Shown in pieces: positions 10,599-22,430 of a stretch of 64,000 bases of DNA. A program made the translations under genes and the position numbers. Position 1 is the first letter of the stretch. Each line of letters opens with the position of its first letter. This DNA is from Aplysia californica. Its lineage: Eukaryota > Mollusca > Gastropoda > Aplysiida > Aplysiidae. Where the stretch lies: the NCBI RefSeq assembly GCF_000002075.1, contig NW_004797549.1:57978-121977 (forward strand). Direction: 5' to 3'. Below the pieces are notes generated by a model. It did no database searches, had not been told where the DNA came from, and saw only the letters and a list, made by a program, of their open reading frames with translations.

Positions 10599-11016
10599 GA
10601 TGTAGACTGAGTAGAGTCACCTTTCTGGAGCTAGCCCCAAGCCTCTCCACTCCCATTTTGGGGAGAGCAAAGGAAGAGGAAAGTTGATGACAGGGTGAAG
10701 GCCTCTGCCCTCCCCAGACGTCCCCTATGAAGGGGAGACATCTTCACTCTTTTGAATCAGTCAGTGTTCGTGATTGCTACTACATTTTCTTCATGTAAAA
10801 ATTTTCGAGGCCGGCCTTGCCCTGTCTATGCAAGATGGATGAAGAAATATTTTAGTGGATGGTTTTATATTGGTTGAGAAAACGAATGCTCAACAGGCGC
10901 TGTTACTGGGTTCATAAAATATACCAACGTTGTAATAAGTATGGTGAATATCATCATTTAATGGAGCAAGCCCTTTTTATCGTGTGCAAGTGAGTACACA
11001 CACAAAGTGTACCCTT

Positions 11017-11162
11017 CTCCCTCCGAGACCTAACATAGACAACACACTCTATGGAACATTACAGCAACTGCAGCAGACCTGCACTTATCACTACCTGGCA
11101 TTGGACAGAAGGGCGAGAGCCCAGCTGTTGCTGGATCGATAACAACAACAACAACAACACAC
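11017..11162 (+). mobile_element. 3' end of a LINE with (AAC)n tail
   Basis: One frame reads TLYGTLQQLQQTCTYHYLAL then DRRARAQLLLDR and a stop, followed by (AAC)n. This is the C-terminal end that I recall from pol proteins of non-LTR elements, with a simple-repeat tail as LINEs have. Heavily 5'-truncated. Confidence 0.5.
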
Positions 11163-11506
11163 ACAAAGTGAGGGTTTTTGGTGAATGAAGGTGCGAAAAA
11201 ATTTAGTGCTGCGTTAAAATTCAGTCACCAAATTTGGGGGGGGGGGGGCATGGAGGGGACTCGCCTCAAAAAGGAGAGGTGAGGGGTTGGTGACTCGACT
11301 CTGTCACTCGCAAAACTTTTCCTGTAAATTAAACCTGCCGCTCTCCAAATTGGGGCCAGACGGCAAAAAGGTGTAGGGAAGGTGACTCCAATCTGTCTGC
11401 ATGTTTATACTACCTAACTGTGTTGCAAGTATTGTATAACTCTTACTAAGACACACAAACACACACACCTTAAATAATGTCATGTATGGATAGTATGTAT
11501 AGTATA

Positions 11507-11550
11507 AGGTTTTACGGAGCTCGCAACTGCTAAGGTCATATGAGCGCGCG
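11507..11550 (+). repeat. Family A head fragment
   Basis: ggttttacggagctcgcaac then tgctaaggtcatatgagcgc. Only the first ~45 bases remain. Confidence 0.55.
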
Positions 11551-11689
11551 AAACACAAGTTGTTCACCTTTGCAAAAGTTCCCTTCACGACTGGTTAACT
11601 AATTTACTTTAAAATGCTAAAAAGTTAAAATATTTAAATTCGGTGTAAATACATTTGTGGTTTAAAACAACTCTTTTTAGTAACAAAAA

Positions 11690-12206
11690 AAATTTTTAAT
11701 AATATCAGATTCACTCTACAACTCGCCATAAAGGCCAATGGTCTTTATAAAATTTTTAATTCTGCTGGGAACAACGACGGAAAAAATATCCTGCAATTTC
11801 TTGCATTTATAATATTTTATTCGGATCTCTCCAAAGTCTAGACATTCTGTTAAAATGTGTCTAATGGTAAAATCTGTGTCGCATCCGACACAGAACGGCT
11901 TCTCATCTCCCTGTAGGAGGTATTTGTGGGTCAGGGCCGTGTGTCCGATGCGCAATCGAGTAAAAATGACTTCGTCTCTTCTGGAGAGGTCCGAAGGATT
12001 TCGCTGTTCTAGTTTGGGTTTTATTTCATATAGTTTATTTTTCTGGTTTTCCCAGTGGCTCTCCCACAGACTGGAGGTGTACTTTTTGACTTTATTTCTA
12101 AAGTCAGTCTGTGGGAGAGTGTTTGTCGTTGATCCCAGCAGAAGGGATGAAGCTTTCTTCGCCAGGTCGTCTACCTGCTCGTTTCCTCGGATGCCCACAT
12201 GGCTGT
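11690..12206 (-). mobile_element. LINE fragment: RNase H end of a pol protein
   Basis: The open frame 11716-12234 encodes about 165 relevant residues. SHVGIRGNEQVDDLAKKAS is the last RNase H motif (H..GNE..D). It is followed by the C-terminal segment with C..C and RHILTEC, a zinc-knuckle-like pattern of I/Jockey/R1-type LINEs. The usual residues before SHVG are replaced (CDSHVG), so the element is cut at about 12206 by 5' truncation. No inner stop within the retained part. Long open frame, so probably a fairly young insertion. Confidence 0.75.
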
Positions 12207-12356
12207 CACAGAGCAAACAAGAAACACAGAGCACTTCCAGATAATATTTTATTCAGTACCAGCTTCAGAAACAGGGAACCAAATTGCAATCTGCAAGACC
12301 CCCACATGATCAAAACTGGAAATGGAAGAAAGCAGAAAGAATGGACTATGTATATC

Positions 12357-12381
12357 AATATATATATATATATATTATATA
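12357..12381. repeat. (AT)n microsatellite
   Basis: Alternating AT at the left edge of the family C element. Confidence 0.85.
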
Positions 12382-12386
12382 ACATA

Positions 12387-12757
12387 TGGGAGGCAGCATA
12401 GTGAAATCAGGCGCTCGTCATGGAAATTTTTATTGTATTTTTACTTTTATGGCTTAACCTCTTTTAGATCCATATTAAAAACTTTTCCTTGTGAATTTTA
12501 CTGAAAAACATTGATTAAAGGCACAAAACATGTAATTTTTCAGTTTTCAAAGACTTTTTAGCTATTGGAGTTACCAAACTTTGACAGCTATTTTCTCGCT
12601 AATTTCACCACTGAAACCAGGCGACCTCACTTCCTTCAATCGTAAATTATATTTCTTTCATTGGGAGCAAGAAGGCAAATAGCTTTCAGATGATACCCAT
12701 AACTCCACGTGCCAAAAAATATTGACAAGCGCCTGATTCCACCGCGTCGTGGCACAT
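12387..12757. mobile_element. Family C MITE
   Basis: Left end GGGAGGCAGCATAGTGAAAT then CAGGCGCTCGTCA. Right end GACAAGCGCCTGATTCCACC then GCGTCGTGGCACA. TA-rich flanks on both sides. Orientation is opposite to the 6040 copy, judged by the inner text. Confidence 0.65.
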
Positions 12758-13474
12758 ATACAAAATCAGGGATGCCAAATGACTTTGGTAAAAAAAGAAA
12801 CTCAAAATGAGCGGAGTATCACATCTCACTTAAAACGAACCTTGTAAAGTTTTACAATAAGCAAACAAAAACATCTCTCCTACCTCTCCCCTTTCCTTTA
12901 CAGTGTATCGTGCTTTGTTGTATCAATTCCAATAATATTGTTTCTGTCTTGAGAAGAAGGACCTTATGTCAGTGGCCTTCTTCTTCAGGGATGCTAAATG
13001 ATTTTTGGAGAAAAAAAAACCCCTGAAAAAGCAGGATAAACCAGATATTTGGCATCCCTGCATGATTTATCTACACCCAACAAATGTGATCTTAAGAGTA
13101 AAAGTGGTCAACCTTCACTTTTGATCAAAATTGAATAATCACTCCTGCTGGATAAATCTCTATTGTATCTCATTTTCAAATAAACTCTACTGCATATTTT
13201 TAAAGTTATTTTTATGCATTTTATCATCAAATCTAAAATTTAATTTATAGTTTGTGGAGTTATTGTTTTTTAAAATACAATTCAATTTTCTGCAGAACTA
13301 GGAGAAGTGAAGTTAGACCACCCTTATTCTTGAATCACAAATTAGTACTAGTACATGGGCATGATGTTGAAGAGATTGTGGACTATCACACTTGAAATAC
13401 ATACAAATACAAAGCAATTCCATCCACACTTCCCAGATTAATTTTTTTAAAAAATAAATATAAGTGTTTTTTAT

Positions 13475-13668
13475 GCCCCCATCGGCACAATTTAGACGTT
13501 TAGGAGGCGGACTTCGACCCTGCCTGTCACTGTCATGGCAAACCCGGACTGAAAAACATTCCAGCACAAAGGTCAAGATAGTAAAAGTCCTCATTCAGGA
13601 ATCAAACTCAGGTTTCTTGTATGTGACAGTGAAGTACCTAACTGCTGCACCACAAATGCCGGTCTCTC
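13475..13668 (-). repeat. tRNA-derived SINE (family S)
   Basis: Minus strand: GCATTTGTGGTGCAGCAGTT then AGGTACTTCACTG carries the A box, and CTGAGTTTGATTCC the B box. The distal body reads acaatttagacgtttaggag (plus strand). Confidence 0.6.
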
Positions 13669-13704
13669 AAATTTTGATAGAGTGTACATTTTACTTCTCA
13701 TTAT

Positions 13705-13893
13705 TCAATATAATTTAGATCATTAAAACATTTTGAACTTTTTAAGACGCTGGCTGCTTCAACCTTGTATGCCAAGGCCAATCCAGTCTCAATGAGATAC
13801 TGCATTCAAGCAGACAGACAGAAACATTGAATAAAACAAACCTCCCAACATGGGAATCAAACTCTGGTCTACCACCTGCAACAGCGAAAAGCC
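13705..13893 (-). repeat. tRNA-derived SINE (family S), second tandem copy
   Basis: tataatttagatcattaaaa at one end and gggaatcaaactctggtcta at the other; GAGTTTGATTCCC is the B box on the minus strand. It lies head to tail with the copy before it. Confidence 0.55.
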
Positions 13894-13897
13894 TAAT

Positions 13898-14543
13898 ATC
13901 CACAGATCTTGAACACGAAAATCACGAATTCTCGGATATCTCGAACATAATGCTTCAATTCAGTCCCTATGTTTTCTTTGTATTGACTTCACGGAGTTCC
14001 CGATCACTCGGAACATGCAACCCTCAAATCTCGAACAAATCCACTTTGCATTTTCAACTAAAGACCCATCTTTTAAGCCTTTCTGGCAGCGGGTAGGTGT
14101 TGCTTGGTTTTTTTTAATGGGGCTGTTGTCTCCCCACGAGAGGCTGGAGGAAGGGGGGGGGACAGGGAAGGGGATTTGGGAGTGATGCTGACCGCACCGC
14201 ATGACTGGCTCGCCACACGTGCAATCATGCTGTGGGACGAGAGTGGTGTGGATGACAAGAGGTGTAACTTTCTATAAGCCAATGAAATCAGAGGAAAGGA
14301 ATCATGTAGGAGTCGGCTGTGTACACGTGAGATTTTCTGCTTTCCACTTTCATCTTCATACAATCACACTGTCAACATGTTCATCAAGGGAGCCAACACG
14401 TTAATTGTTTTAATGTTCTCTTTACCTCCCTTGATTTTCTCTCAATTTCTTTGTATTTGGGGCTTTCACCGAGATGACGAATTACGGAAATCTTGAACAC
14501 TTATTCCAATCCATGACGAATTCGAGTAACTAGTGTTCGACTG
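13898..14543. mobile_element. Tigger/pogo-like relic
   Basis: The right end on the minus strand reads CAGTCGAACACTAGTTACTC then GAATTCG after TA (14544-14545). The left end CACAGATCTTGAACACGAAA is a diverged match, and 'tctcgaac' blocks recur inside. This is the usual text of Tigger-type elements (tctcgaa repeats). No transposase domain recognised. Confidence 0.5.
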
Positions 14544-14774
14544 TAATTACATTAACTAATGCCAACCCGTTACTTTCATAACGACACATTAAAAGAAACA
14601 GAATGAGCAACTATTGAACTGAACTATGGCACAAGTTCTTATTTATGTGCGACAGCAGAATATAATTGTTAATGCTCCACGCTTCCGTCAACAAAGTTTA
14701 CATTAATAAGAGGCTAGCTGAGTCACCTCTAACTGTCACCGTGTTTGCAATCAGATGAGAAACACTGAAATATA

Positions 14775-14860
14775 AAAAACTTCTCCACTCGGGTACTGAA
14801 CCCATGTTTTCTGCATGCATGACTCAGCTCTTAACCATTACTGTACACAACAGATGTCGG
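14775..14860 (-). repeat. tRNA-like SINE head
   Basis: Minus strand: GTACAGTAATGGTTAAGAGC (A box) then about 30 bases to ATGGGTTCAGTACCCG (B box). Confidence 0.5.
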
Positions 14861-15141
14861 TTTTAAATACTCAAATGCCATTCCTTTGTGGCAAATAAAG
14901 ATTAATTCTCCCCCCTTCCAAACTGTCTAGGCATTAGAAGAGGACATCTCTTGTACTTGAAAGGAAAGGATGACACAGATCACAATCATACCTGACTCTG
15001 TATCAAAAGTGTGTTCAGTTGTGGATGAAAAAAAAAAGTAAAATGTAAGAGCAAAATTTCACGGGTCAAATAAAGTCTGTCTGCCTAATAATATCAGAAC
15101 AAATCAGGCCGACTAATGGCAGCCCCTGTGTAAACAATATA

Positions 15142-16612
15142 CAGACAGGGTGATCCAGAAAAAAAGCTACAACTTGTTTGTAAATATCTTCCTCCATACT
15201 GAAGTTTTGCGTTTCAGATTTGAACATAACAATAACATTTGGAAGCCAAAAGGAATTTGTCTGACATTCATTTTAGAGAAGTCCATTGAATGGTTTTGCT
15301 CTAATGGTGCATTAAAAAAAAACCCACCCATTTTCAACTTTATTTTTCATCGTCATTTTCATAGCATGACGCCCCAGTTTGCATTAGGTCTACCACTAAA
15401 AGTTGCAACAATCGCGCAATACTGCAAGCTACAGCAGTCTAATAAGTCAATAGAAGTCTGCAGATATTATTTTCCAAAATTTCATTTGCCTGCTGAGATG
15501 ATGGTTAAGTCTAGTAAAGAGCAGAGAGAGCTTTTTGTATTGAACATTAACTGTCCACAAGCTCACCATCCCAGACATTTCGTAAGTTCTGCGCACGGCA
15601 TGGAAAGAATGCTTAGGTGCCCTCAAGACCTTTGGCGTCATCACTTTGGATCTAAAGCGAATCAGAACTTAAAATTTCCTTAAAAAATGACCACTTCAGG
15701 TCAAACACGCACCATGCACAGCCCTTCAAACGTCATCAGGGTGCCAATTTCAGTAGTCAAGTCCCAAGAGATGTCTGTCTGTTGACGATCTGCAGCTAGG
15801 ACTTTCCTACACCTCAACAGTCTGCATTCTATTGTAAGATCTTAACCTACGACTGTACCATTTTCATCTTCGTTAGGCCGAGATGACATGTCTCAGAGCA
15901 TGGCAATGTGTTCATGATTCCTCTATTGTCTTGAAAAGCGGGATCATTTCCTCTATGAATTTGGTTTAGTGCAAAGCCCATTTTCACCCTGAGGTCTTGA
16001 AAAGCGGGATCATTTCCTCTATGAATTTGGTTTAGTGCAAAGCCCATTTTCACCCTGACGTTAACTCAAAAATGCTGTCTATTGGGCACCCCACTCCCTA
16101 TTGTCTCAAGAAGCCACTTCATACTGAATATGTACTGTGTATATAGCTCTTTAAACTGATGGTATAGCAGGTCCATGTGTTTGGGCGCCATTGAACATTT
16201 CGAATGACGCATTAAAAATGTGTCGAGTATAAAGGAGGGCATGTAGAGCACTGCTTGTAGGAATTTCAGAATGAAATCGTTAGTTTTCTTAAACTCTGTA
16301 AAAAGAAATTAAATATTGTTTAAATGTCACAGGGATGGAAAATTAAATGTCAAAGTGAAAAAAAAGAAAAAAAAGTCAATCAATCTTTTCACGACTTACT
16401 TTACAAGATTTTTAAAATTGGTGAACTTTGCGTTTTTGGGTGCTTTTTTCTTTAAGTCATTTCCGTTTTCGAAACAAATTTCTTCTTCGTGGATTTTATG
16501 TCAAATTCCTTTTGAATGAATTATGTCTGTTCCAAATTGCAGCATTCAAGAAAAATTTTTGAGAGAGATATTTAGAAAAAAAGTTGTAGTCGTTTTTTTA
16601 TCACCCTGTGCA
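15142..16612. mobile_element. Tc1/mariner-like DNA transposon relic, 1.47 kb
   Basis: The left end CAGACAGGGTGATCCAGAAA then AAAAGCTACAACTT matches the minus-strand right end TGCACAGGGTGATAAAAAAA then CGACTACAACTT, and both continue into a shared 'aaatatct'. TA flanks each side (15140-15141, 16613-16614). The length suits a Tc1/mariner element. The open frame 15150-15683 shows no DD(E/D) motif I can place, so transposase identity is not proven. An inner 66-base tandem duplication lies at 15928-16059. Confidence 0.6.
15928..16059. repeat. 66-base tandem duplication
   Basis: gtcttgaaaagcgggatcat starts at 15928 and again at 15994. The two copies are almost identical, so it is recent. Confidence 0.9.
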
Positions 16613-17291
16613 TATGAAAGTAACCTCTTCTTCGCTTTATCAAGTTTGACCCAAAAGTCCATTTGGGCCCGTGGGATTCTGCATGCAAACAAAAGATCTG
16701 ACCTCACAAAGCACTGTGCCTTTTGATTGGTGGTTTTCATTAAATATATCAAAAGTATCAAATAGTGTCCAAGAAAATCAAATATGTTTGATTTTGGAAG
16801 ATTAGATTTGACCCAGCTGTGCCAAAGTAGTAGATATTGCCCCTCCAAGAAGGAAAGACCTGGCTGCCATCAAATGTATCAAATGGACATTTTATGAAAC
16901 TTGAAGTGCAGTGTGCACTGCCTCTAAGACATTTTGACCCAACAGGTCACATACATAAAATAACCTCTTGCAATCTAAAAATACCACTCAAATTAGTCAA
17001 ATGCAATCTTGAGTGAGCATACACACAAAAACACACCCATAAGCATACAAGTGTACACATACATGAACCTCTAAATACATCATGAAACACAAAACCCAAG
17101 ACATGTGATCAAATCCATATCACATGATATCATAAGCTCTACATCATCATTATAACTTACATTATTAGCATTATCAACATTAGTAGTACAGCTAACATTA
17201 TTAGCATTATTGAATTGTAATACCATCGTTCATATGACTAAACAAGAGACTTTGCAATTTTTCACAGCATGGTGCACCTTTTTCATATTAA

Positions 17292-17555
17292 CTCATTCAG
17301 TGCCAGGCTTGTCTTACTTTCTTGTTTTTAAATAATAAATAGCATTTGTATAGCGCATATCCCAGCTCAACAGCAGGCTCTATGCGCTTTACACTATATT
17401 ATTACCCCAGCAGACCATAGAACACTCAGAAACATTCTCAGCTTCCCGGGAAGCATACAGTGCAAGCAGCCATTTATAGGCACTAAAAAACTAACATACT
17501 GACAAGATCTTCCGCTGTCTATAACCGGGTAGTCTTGAACCTGGCAGGGAAGGGG
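17292..17555. mobile_element. piggyBac-like TTAA-flanked MITE enclosing a family N SINE
   Basis: TTAA at 17288-17291 and 17556-17559. Ends: CTCATTCAGTGCCAGGCTTG on the left; CCCCTTCCCTGCCAGGTTCA on the right (minus strand), sharing TGCCAGG at the same depth. The interior 17325-17525 is a family N SINE. Confidence 0.5.
17325..17525 (-). repeat. Family N SINE
   Basis: taataaatagcatttgtata then gcgcatatcccagctcaaca, continuing through ccccagcagaccatagaaca and gcttcccgggaagcatacag to actgacaagatcttccgctg. It matches the 54840 copy in reverse orientation. Confidence 0.7.
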
Positions 17556-17652
17556 TTAAAGCTAAGCTTGACACATCATCTGTGCAACACCCAGGGACTA
17601 TGATTAATTAATCATTATTGTGAATCAAGACTGCCTGACACTTCGCTACCTC

Positions 17653-17882
17653 AGAATTACAAGGTTCTATCTGCTCAGGACCTAGTTTTGAGAAATTTGA
17701 CATCAAAGATGTTGAGTTCCACATCATGTCAAGCTTTTTTCAAATGCAATTCTTTGAATATATTGACAACGACTCCGAATAATCTTACGATTTCGACAGA
17801 GCAGATAGAACATTTGGTTTCCGACCTCATGGTCCTAGTAACTCGAAACGGCCAGAAATGTCAGATAGAACTTTGTAATTCT
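17653..17882. mobile_element. 230-base MITE with 21-base TIRs
   Basis: AGAATTACAAGGTTCTATCT at 17653 is inverted at 17862-17882 with one mismatch in 21. An inner partial copy of the same motif (cagatagaaca) lies near 17803. No coding capacity. Target duplication not clear. Confidence 0.6.
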
Positions 17883-18292
17883 AAAGTAGGACTAACAAGT
17901 TAATGTAGCTCGCAGTCCACTCATCTGCACGGGACCCCCAGGTGGAAAAGAGCATCCACATCTACACACACTCAACCCTGGCCAAGAATTATGATACAAT
18001 TTATGAACAGCCGCAATGAAGAAATGAATATATGACAAACTATGAAACCCTTTATAACCATGATAAACCCACATTCAATAATGAGGATGAGATTACCATC
18101 ACCTTTCATGTGGAAATAGTATTAAAAGTGTATCAAATCCAATATATATACAAAACTTTTTTTTTTTTTAAATCATCAGAAAGATAACCAGTTCACTTCC
18201 ACACACATGAGTGTCTCTTGTCAGAATCAAACAGGGAACCTCCATCCCAATCAGTGACACAGAAGGGGGAAAAAAAGGCGAGAAAGTTATCT

Positions 18293-18468
18293 TTTAGTCT
18301 TAGTAAGAGATTTACGGCACTTGCAGCACAATTATGTCATATAAGAGCCGGAGATTATATAAGAGCCGGAGATCTAAAATCATACCAGAAATGAACATAC
18401 AACGAAAAGTCCGGGGAGAAATAAGGATGACAGATGTTTGATATTAAAGAAGGTGCAAACCACTCATA
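18293..18468 (+). repeat. Family A repeat
   Basis: Nearly full length, with an 18-19 base local duplication (tataagagccggagat twice at about 18339-18372). Confidence 0.65.
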
Positions 18469-18649
18469 CACGAGGAAGTTATAATTATAAAGACACGGCA
18501 TACACAAACATGCCGACTGATTCAAATGATTGTAAACATTTTAAGCTCTTATCGACCCAAGCTGGATTATTTACAATGCAGTCTCCTGTGACTTTGCATG
18601 TCATTGCCATTCCCCACCCCCCTGACAGTAGACCGACAGAGCTACTCAA

Positions 18650-18776
18650 GAAATTCTTTTTCTTCTTCTTCTTCGATCTCGGCTCTAGAAATTCGTTCCC
18701 CAACTTCAGAATCGAACTCACATCTTCTTCAAGCAACAGCATAGACCCTACCCATTACATTACAGATGCAAGTGTG
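18650..18776 (-). repeat. tRNA-derived SINE
   Basis: Minus strand: GTAATGTAATGGGTAGGGTC (A-box region) then about 35 bases to GTGAGTTCGATTCTG (good B box). It then runs into a GAAGAAGAAG stretch. Confidence 0.55.
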
Positions 18777-18943
18777 TATTAATTATACTAAATACTTGTA
18801 CAGTTTCATATAAATTATTCTATTAGTCACCTTAAGATGAAAAAAATACTCTCCTTTTTTTAAGACAAGGCATTTACACATCCGTGTTTAATTAAATCGA
18901 TATACACAGAACTGGGACGCCAAAAGTTTAGCCTGACGACGCC

Positions 18944-19375
18944 ATGTCAGCCAATGGCAAAAATTCTGTCAATGTCACTCATAACAAAAGTACATGTAGT
19001 ATATCTGAGCTTGAAAGGAAAAGAGGTGAAGAATTTGAAATGGGTACATTTGAGGAATGGTCTCAAGCATTGATGGACATTGAAATACATTTTTTTAAAA
19101 ATAAAACTTTAATTATGTTAGGAGACGGATTTGCCCAATCAAGGGAAGAAATAAAGGTGAAGAAAAAGCAGCTTAAAAATATAAACAGTAAAAAGCCTCA
19201 GTCCATCCCACACACTGCACCCGCAGTGGAATTTTACTTGCAGCGGGAGGTTCCCCGCCGAGCGCCTTATCACGTCGGGGTCACAGAGGTCAGCTCCCTG
19301 TCCCGCTCTGTCTGGGCTGACTTAATTTTTGGTACGTTTTACCGTACAGTTTTAGGTGTATCCTTCTATTTATGA
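18944..19375 (+). other. Open frame of unknown nature
   Basis: 143 codons, N-terminus charged (ELERKRGEEFEMGTFEEWSQ), middle lysine-rich, later part GC-richer with CpG. No domain recognised and no supporting splice signals. It may be part of a decayed transposon near the coiled-coil pseudogene, or chance. Confidence 0.2.
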
Positions 19376-19854
19376 TAATTATCATTTAATGCACACAAAG
19401 TACGCATTTCTGCTCTTGAGACTAAAAAAACCCTGGACATAGCAGCTTGTCTGGTTACTTCGTTAGTAACTGACAAAGTTCTGATTTCTAAAGATTCACA
19501 GGTGACCGTGCATATTTCCAACACATTTAAACTAAGAATGAACGTGTTAGCTGTCATCATTTTTATTCCAAACAAGAAGTTTATCTCTAACCACATATTT
19601 ATACAGCTTTGTGTTTTAAAAAATTGCATAATATATCTTTCCTAGTTGTATGCAGGCTGCCAGGAACAGTTTAGAAATGACCATAAAAAATCTTTTTTTC
19701 TCAGAAATTGTTTGCAAATAGGTGCATTTTGTAGCTTTATCTCCACATAGCAAGGGGCTTTTTGAATTTTTGAAATCCATCAATAAACAAAAAAGTTACG
19801 AATTTTTTAATCAATTAATTTTTGGTACACTTTTATATAAGGAAAAAAAACCAA

Positions 19855-20205
19855 AATATGGGACGGTTTTCGATGAGTTTTGAGACAATATTCGCCATAA
19901 CTCGCTCATTTCTCGGAGTATGTAAATGAAACTTGGCAACTAAGTACATTTTCTAGTGCAGAATCTAGTCCTGCTTTCAGTTTTTTCATAGCTATCATAC
20001 TTTTAAAGTTATGAAGACATTTATTCGTAAAAATGTGGCGGTTTTCAGTGTGTTTTGAGACGAAAATTCATCATAGCTCGCTTATTTCTCGGGTTATGTA
20101 AATGAAACTTGGCAGTCTAGTGCAGCTTTTAATGCAGAATCTAGTCATACTGTCAGATTTCTAATATCTATCATACTTTTTACGTTGTAAAGACATTAAC
20201 AGGTT
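19855..20205. repeat. Two diverged tandem copies, ~180 bases each
   Basis: 'cggttttcgatgagttttga' to 'catactttt' (from about 19863) is repeated as 'cggttttcagtgtgttttga' onward (from about 20039). Both hold tcgctcatttctcggagtat- and atgaaacttggca-type text. Role unknown. Confidence 0.7.
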
Positions 20206-20446
20206 AAAAAGGTGGTATTCTTTAAAGATTTATAAAGAACATTAGTCATATCTTCTCCCAAAGTCATAATATTTGAAAGGAATTTGGCAACATAAAAGAT
20301 TCCTCCTTGCTAAGCAATGCTCAGGATCAATTTCTCACAAAAATGTAAGTAGAGAACTGGATTAGTAAAAGCATGCACACTTTGTAATTGAAGAAAGAAT
20401 GCAGAATAGACTGACCGTTGTCATTGTTCTTCCTTTATTGAAATTT

Positions 20447-22250
20447 TTAAAACTTTCTCTGGACCTCCTTCCCGTTAGCCACGACCCAATACCGTCCTCC
20501 AGCCCGAGCCATAAACTCCAAACTTGTCTCAACAACACTCTTCCTGGACACCCTACGTACGGGGTTGGTGACACAATGTTGTAAGTCCTCCTTCAGCTTC
20601 TGAATAAGGTCTTTGAATTCCAGGTAGGTTGACTTTGGAGAGATTACCATTGTCCAAAAGGGGCCAGTGACTGAATGAGAAAAAAAATCCTAAACACAAA
20701 GATAAAAGAATCAAACTTGGATCCAAAAGGGCGTCGTACAGACGGGTTTGTTTTGCATTTATGTTTTTATGGGATTCCAAAAGTTTGATGAAGTCCTCAT
20801 CCACCCCTCATGATGGTGGAATACCTGGGCAGCAACCTCAAAGAGACCATTGAACCGGTTGTCTTTGTAGGATTTTATACAGCTTTTCATTCCTTTCTCT
20901 CTCCAGACAGTACGCTCCCCACTCATTCCTAAGTCCTCTGTAATCCCCCACAGGGCCCAACAAACCTGATGCATCTCTCAGCATCACAGCCACCGGTTGT
21001 TTTACCTCTCCCTTTGGAATGAATTCCAACTTCTTGATGGCTGTGAGCACATAACTGTGAAATCCTAGCAAGACATGCGCCGCACAGTGTAGATGCTGCA
21101 CATCTGTCGCTTGCTCTCCATGTCTTTCCGGCATCTCATCTCTCTATTCGTCCAACAGCCTGTTGCTCTTCTTTTCATTCGCTGCCCTGTCATTCATGTA
21201 ATACTTCATCTTTTTTAAAATCTCAATCTTTTCACTTTCCTTTGACTTTCCCATGACTTCTCCTAACTTTTCTGTTCTCTCCTCTGCTATTGCCTGTCCA
21301 GTCTCTGACACAACTGATGTCCAACCCAAACAGTATGCTTCTCCTTCTTCCGTACTGATCGACGTATCCAGAATCTTTACTTTCTTCCTTGTTGTTCCAT
21401 CTTTATGCATACCAAATCCTTTGCTTCTTTTCAGTGCCTTCTTCCTGATGAAAGTCTTCGCCAACACCTGTCCCTCGTCAACAATCCTCTGACATGCTGT
21501 CCTACTCGGCAGCTGACTAAACTTCACTCTACAAAATGATCCAACAGCTTCCATCACCTGTCCAATCTTTCCTGTAGCCACTTCCAGTCCTGTCAAATCC
21601 ATCACACAAAATCTTGTCTCATCTGTAAACTCTCCCTTTGTGTTTGTAGTCTCAATCTCAACTTCTGCTTCTTTTTCCTCCTCAACCAGCTCTTCAGCTT
21701 TCTTTGTGTCATGTCTCCTTCCATGGTATCTCGCTCTTGCAATTGCTGCCTTCTTCTCCTTCAGCAACCTTCTCACTTTTTTCCTCTGCTTGAACATCTT
21801 CGTCTTGAGTTTGGCATTTTCCTGTATTCTTTCCTTCAGCTGCTTTTTCAAAAACTCATTTTCTGTTTCCTTCTTATTTATTAGCGAAGTCAACCTGCTT
21901 TTCTCCTGCCTGAGTCCCATCCTGAGCTTAACATTTCTTTCTTCCCTTCTCTTCATGTTCTTCACACTGTACTGACTTTTCATTTTTGCCTGTTTTATCA
22001 TTTCCTGTTTCAATTCGTCATATTTCTTTTCCATCAAAGACAGTTGTTTCTCCTTTTTCGCGATTTCATATGTTAATTTGTTCGCCCTTTTCTTCGGTGT
22101 GATTATTCTCTTTCGCATGATTGGATCTTGTGAAAATGAGTGAGGCCTATGTGTTGATGGGGCCGGTTCAGAAAATGAGTGAGGCCTATGTGTTGATGGG
22201 GCCGGTTCAGAAAATGAGTGAGGCCTATGTGTTGATGGGGCCGGTTCAGA
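20447..22250 (-). pseudogene. Broken coiled-coil gene of an unclassified family, possibly transposon-derived
   Basis: Reading starts at ATG 22118 or further up, through Ser/Pro repeats. Residues ~1-150 are a Lys/Glu coiled coil (EKQLSLMEKKYDELKQEMIK). A globular part follows with FCVMDLTGLEVATGKIGQV, DRAANEK, HCAAHVLLGFH, MLRDASGLLGPVGDYRGL, YKDNRFNGLFEVAAQVFHH and TGPFWTM. The frame is interrupted by an in-frame TAG at 21144-21146, where the context (LLDE-stop-RDEMPERHGEQ) suggests an ancestral Trp. At least three frame changes follow, near 20880, 20810 and 20670. I recall similar multicopy 'uncharacterized' proteins in molluscs and cnidarians but cannot verify it. The pattern of a conserved D, HCAAH and long spacing could be an RNase H-like transposase fold; this is inference only. 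Confidence 0.6.
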
Positions 22251-22260
22251 TGAAGTTGAA
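22133..22260. repeat. 39-base minisatellite, three copies
   Basis: aaaatgagtgaggcctatgt repeats at 22133, 22172 and 22211. It continues as two shorter diverged units (gatggggccggttcag) to 22370. On the minus strand it is in frame with the pseudogene and gives SEPAPSTHRPHSF units. Confidence 0.9.
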
Positions 22261-22430
22261 GGGGTCGGTGAGAGCAGAAGTGGGTCTGATGATGGGGCCG
22301 GTTCAGATAAAGTAGATGGGTCGGTGAGAGCAGAAATGGGTCTGATGATGGGGCCGGTTCAGATGAAGTAGAGGGGACCGATACAGACAGCAGAGTTGGG
22401 GGAGGGAGTATGAATACATCCTCCCTAAAC

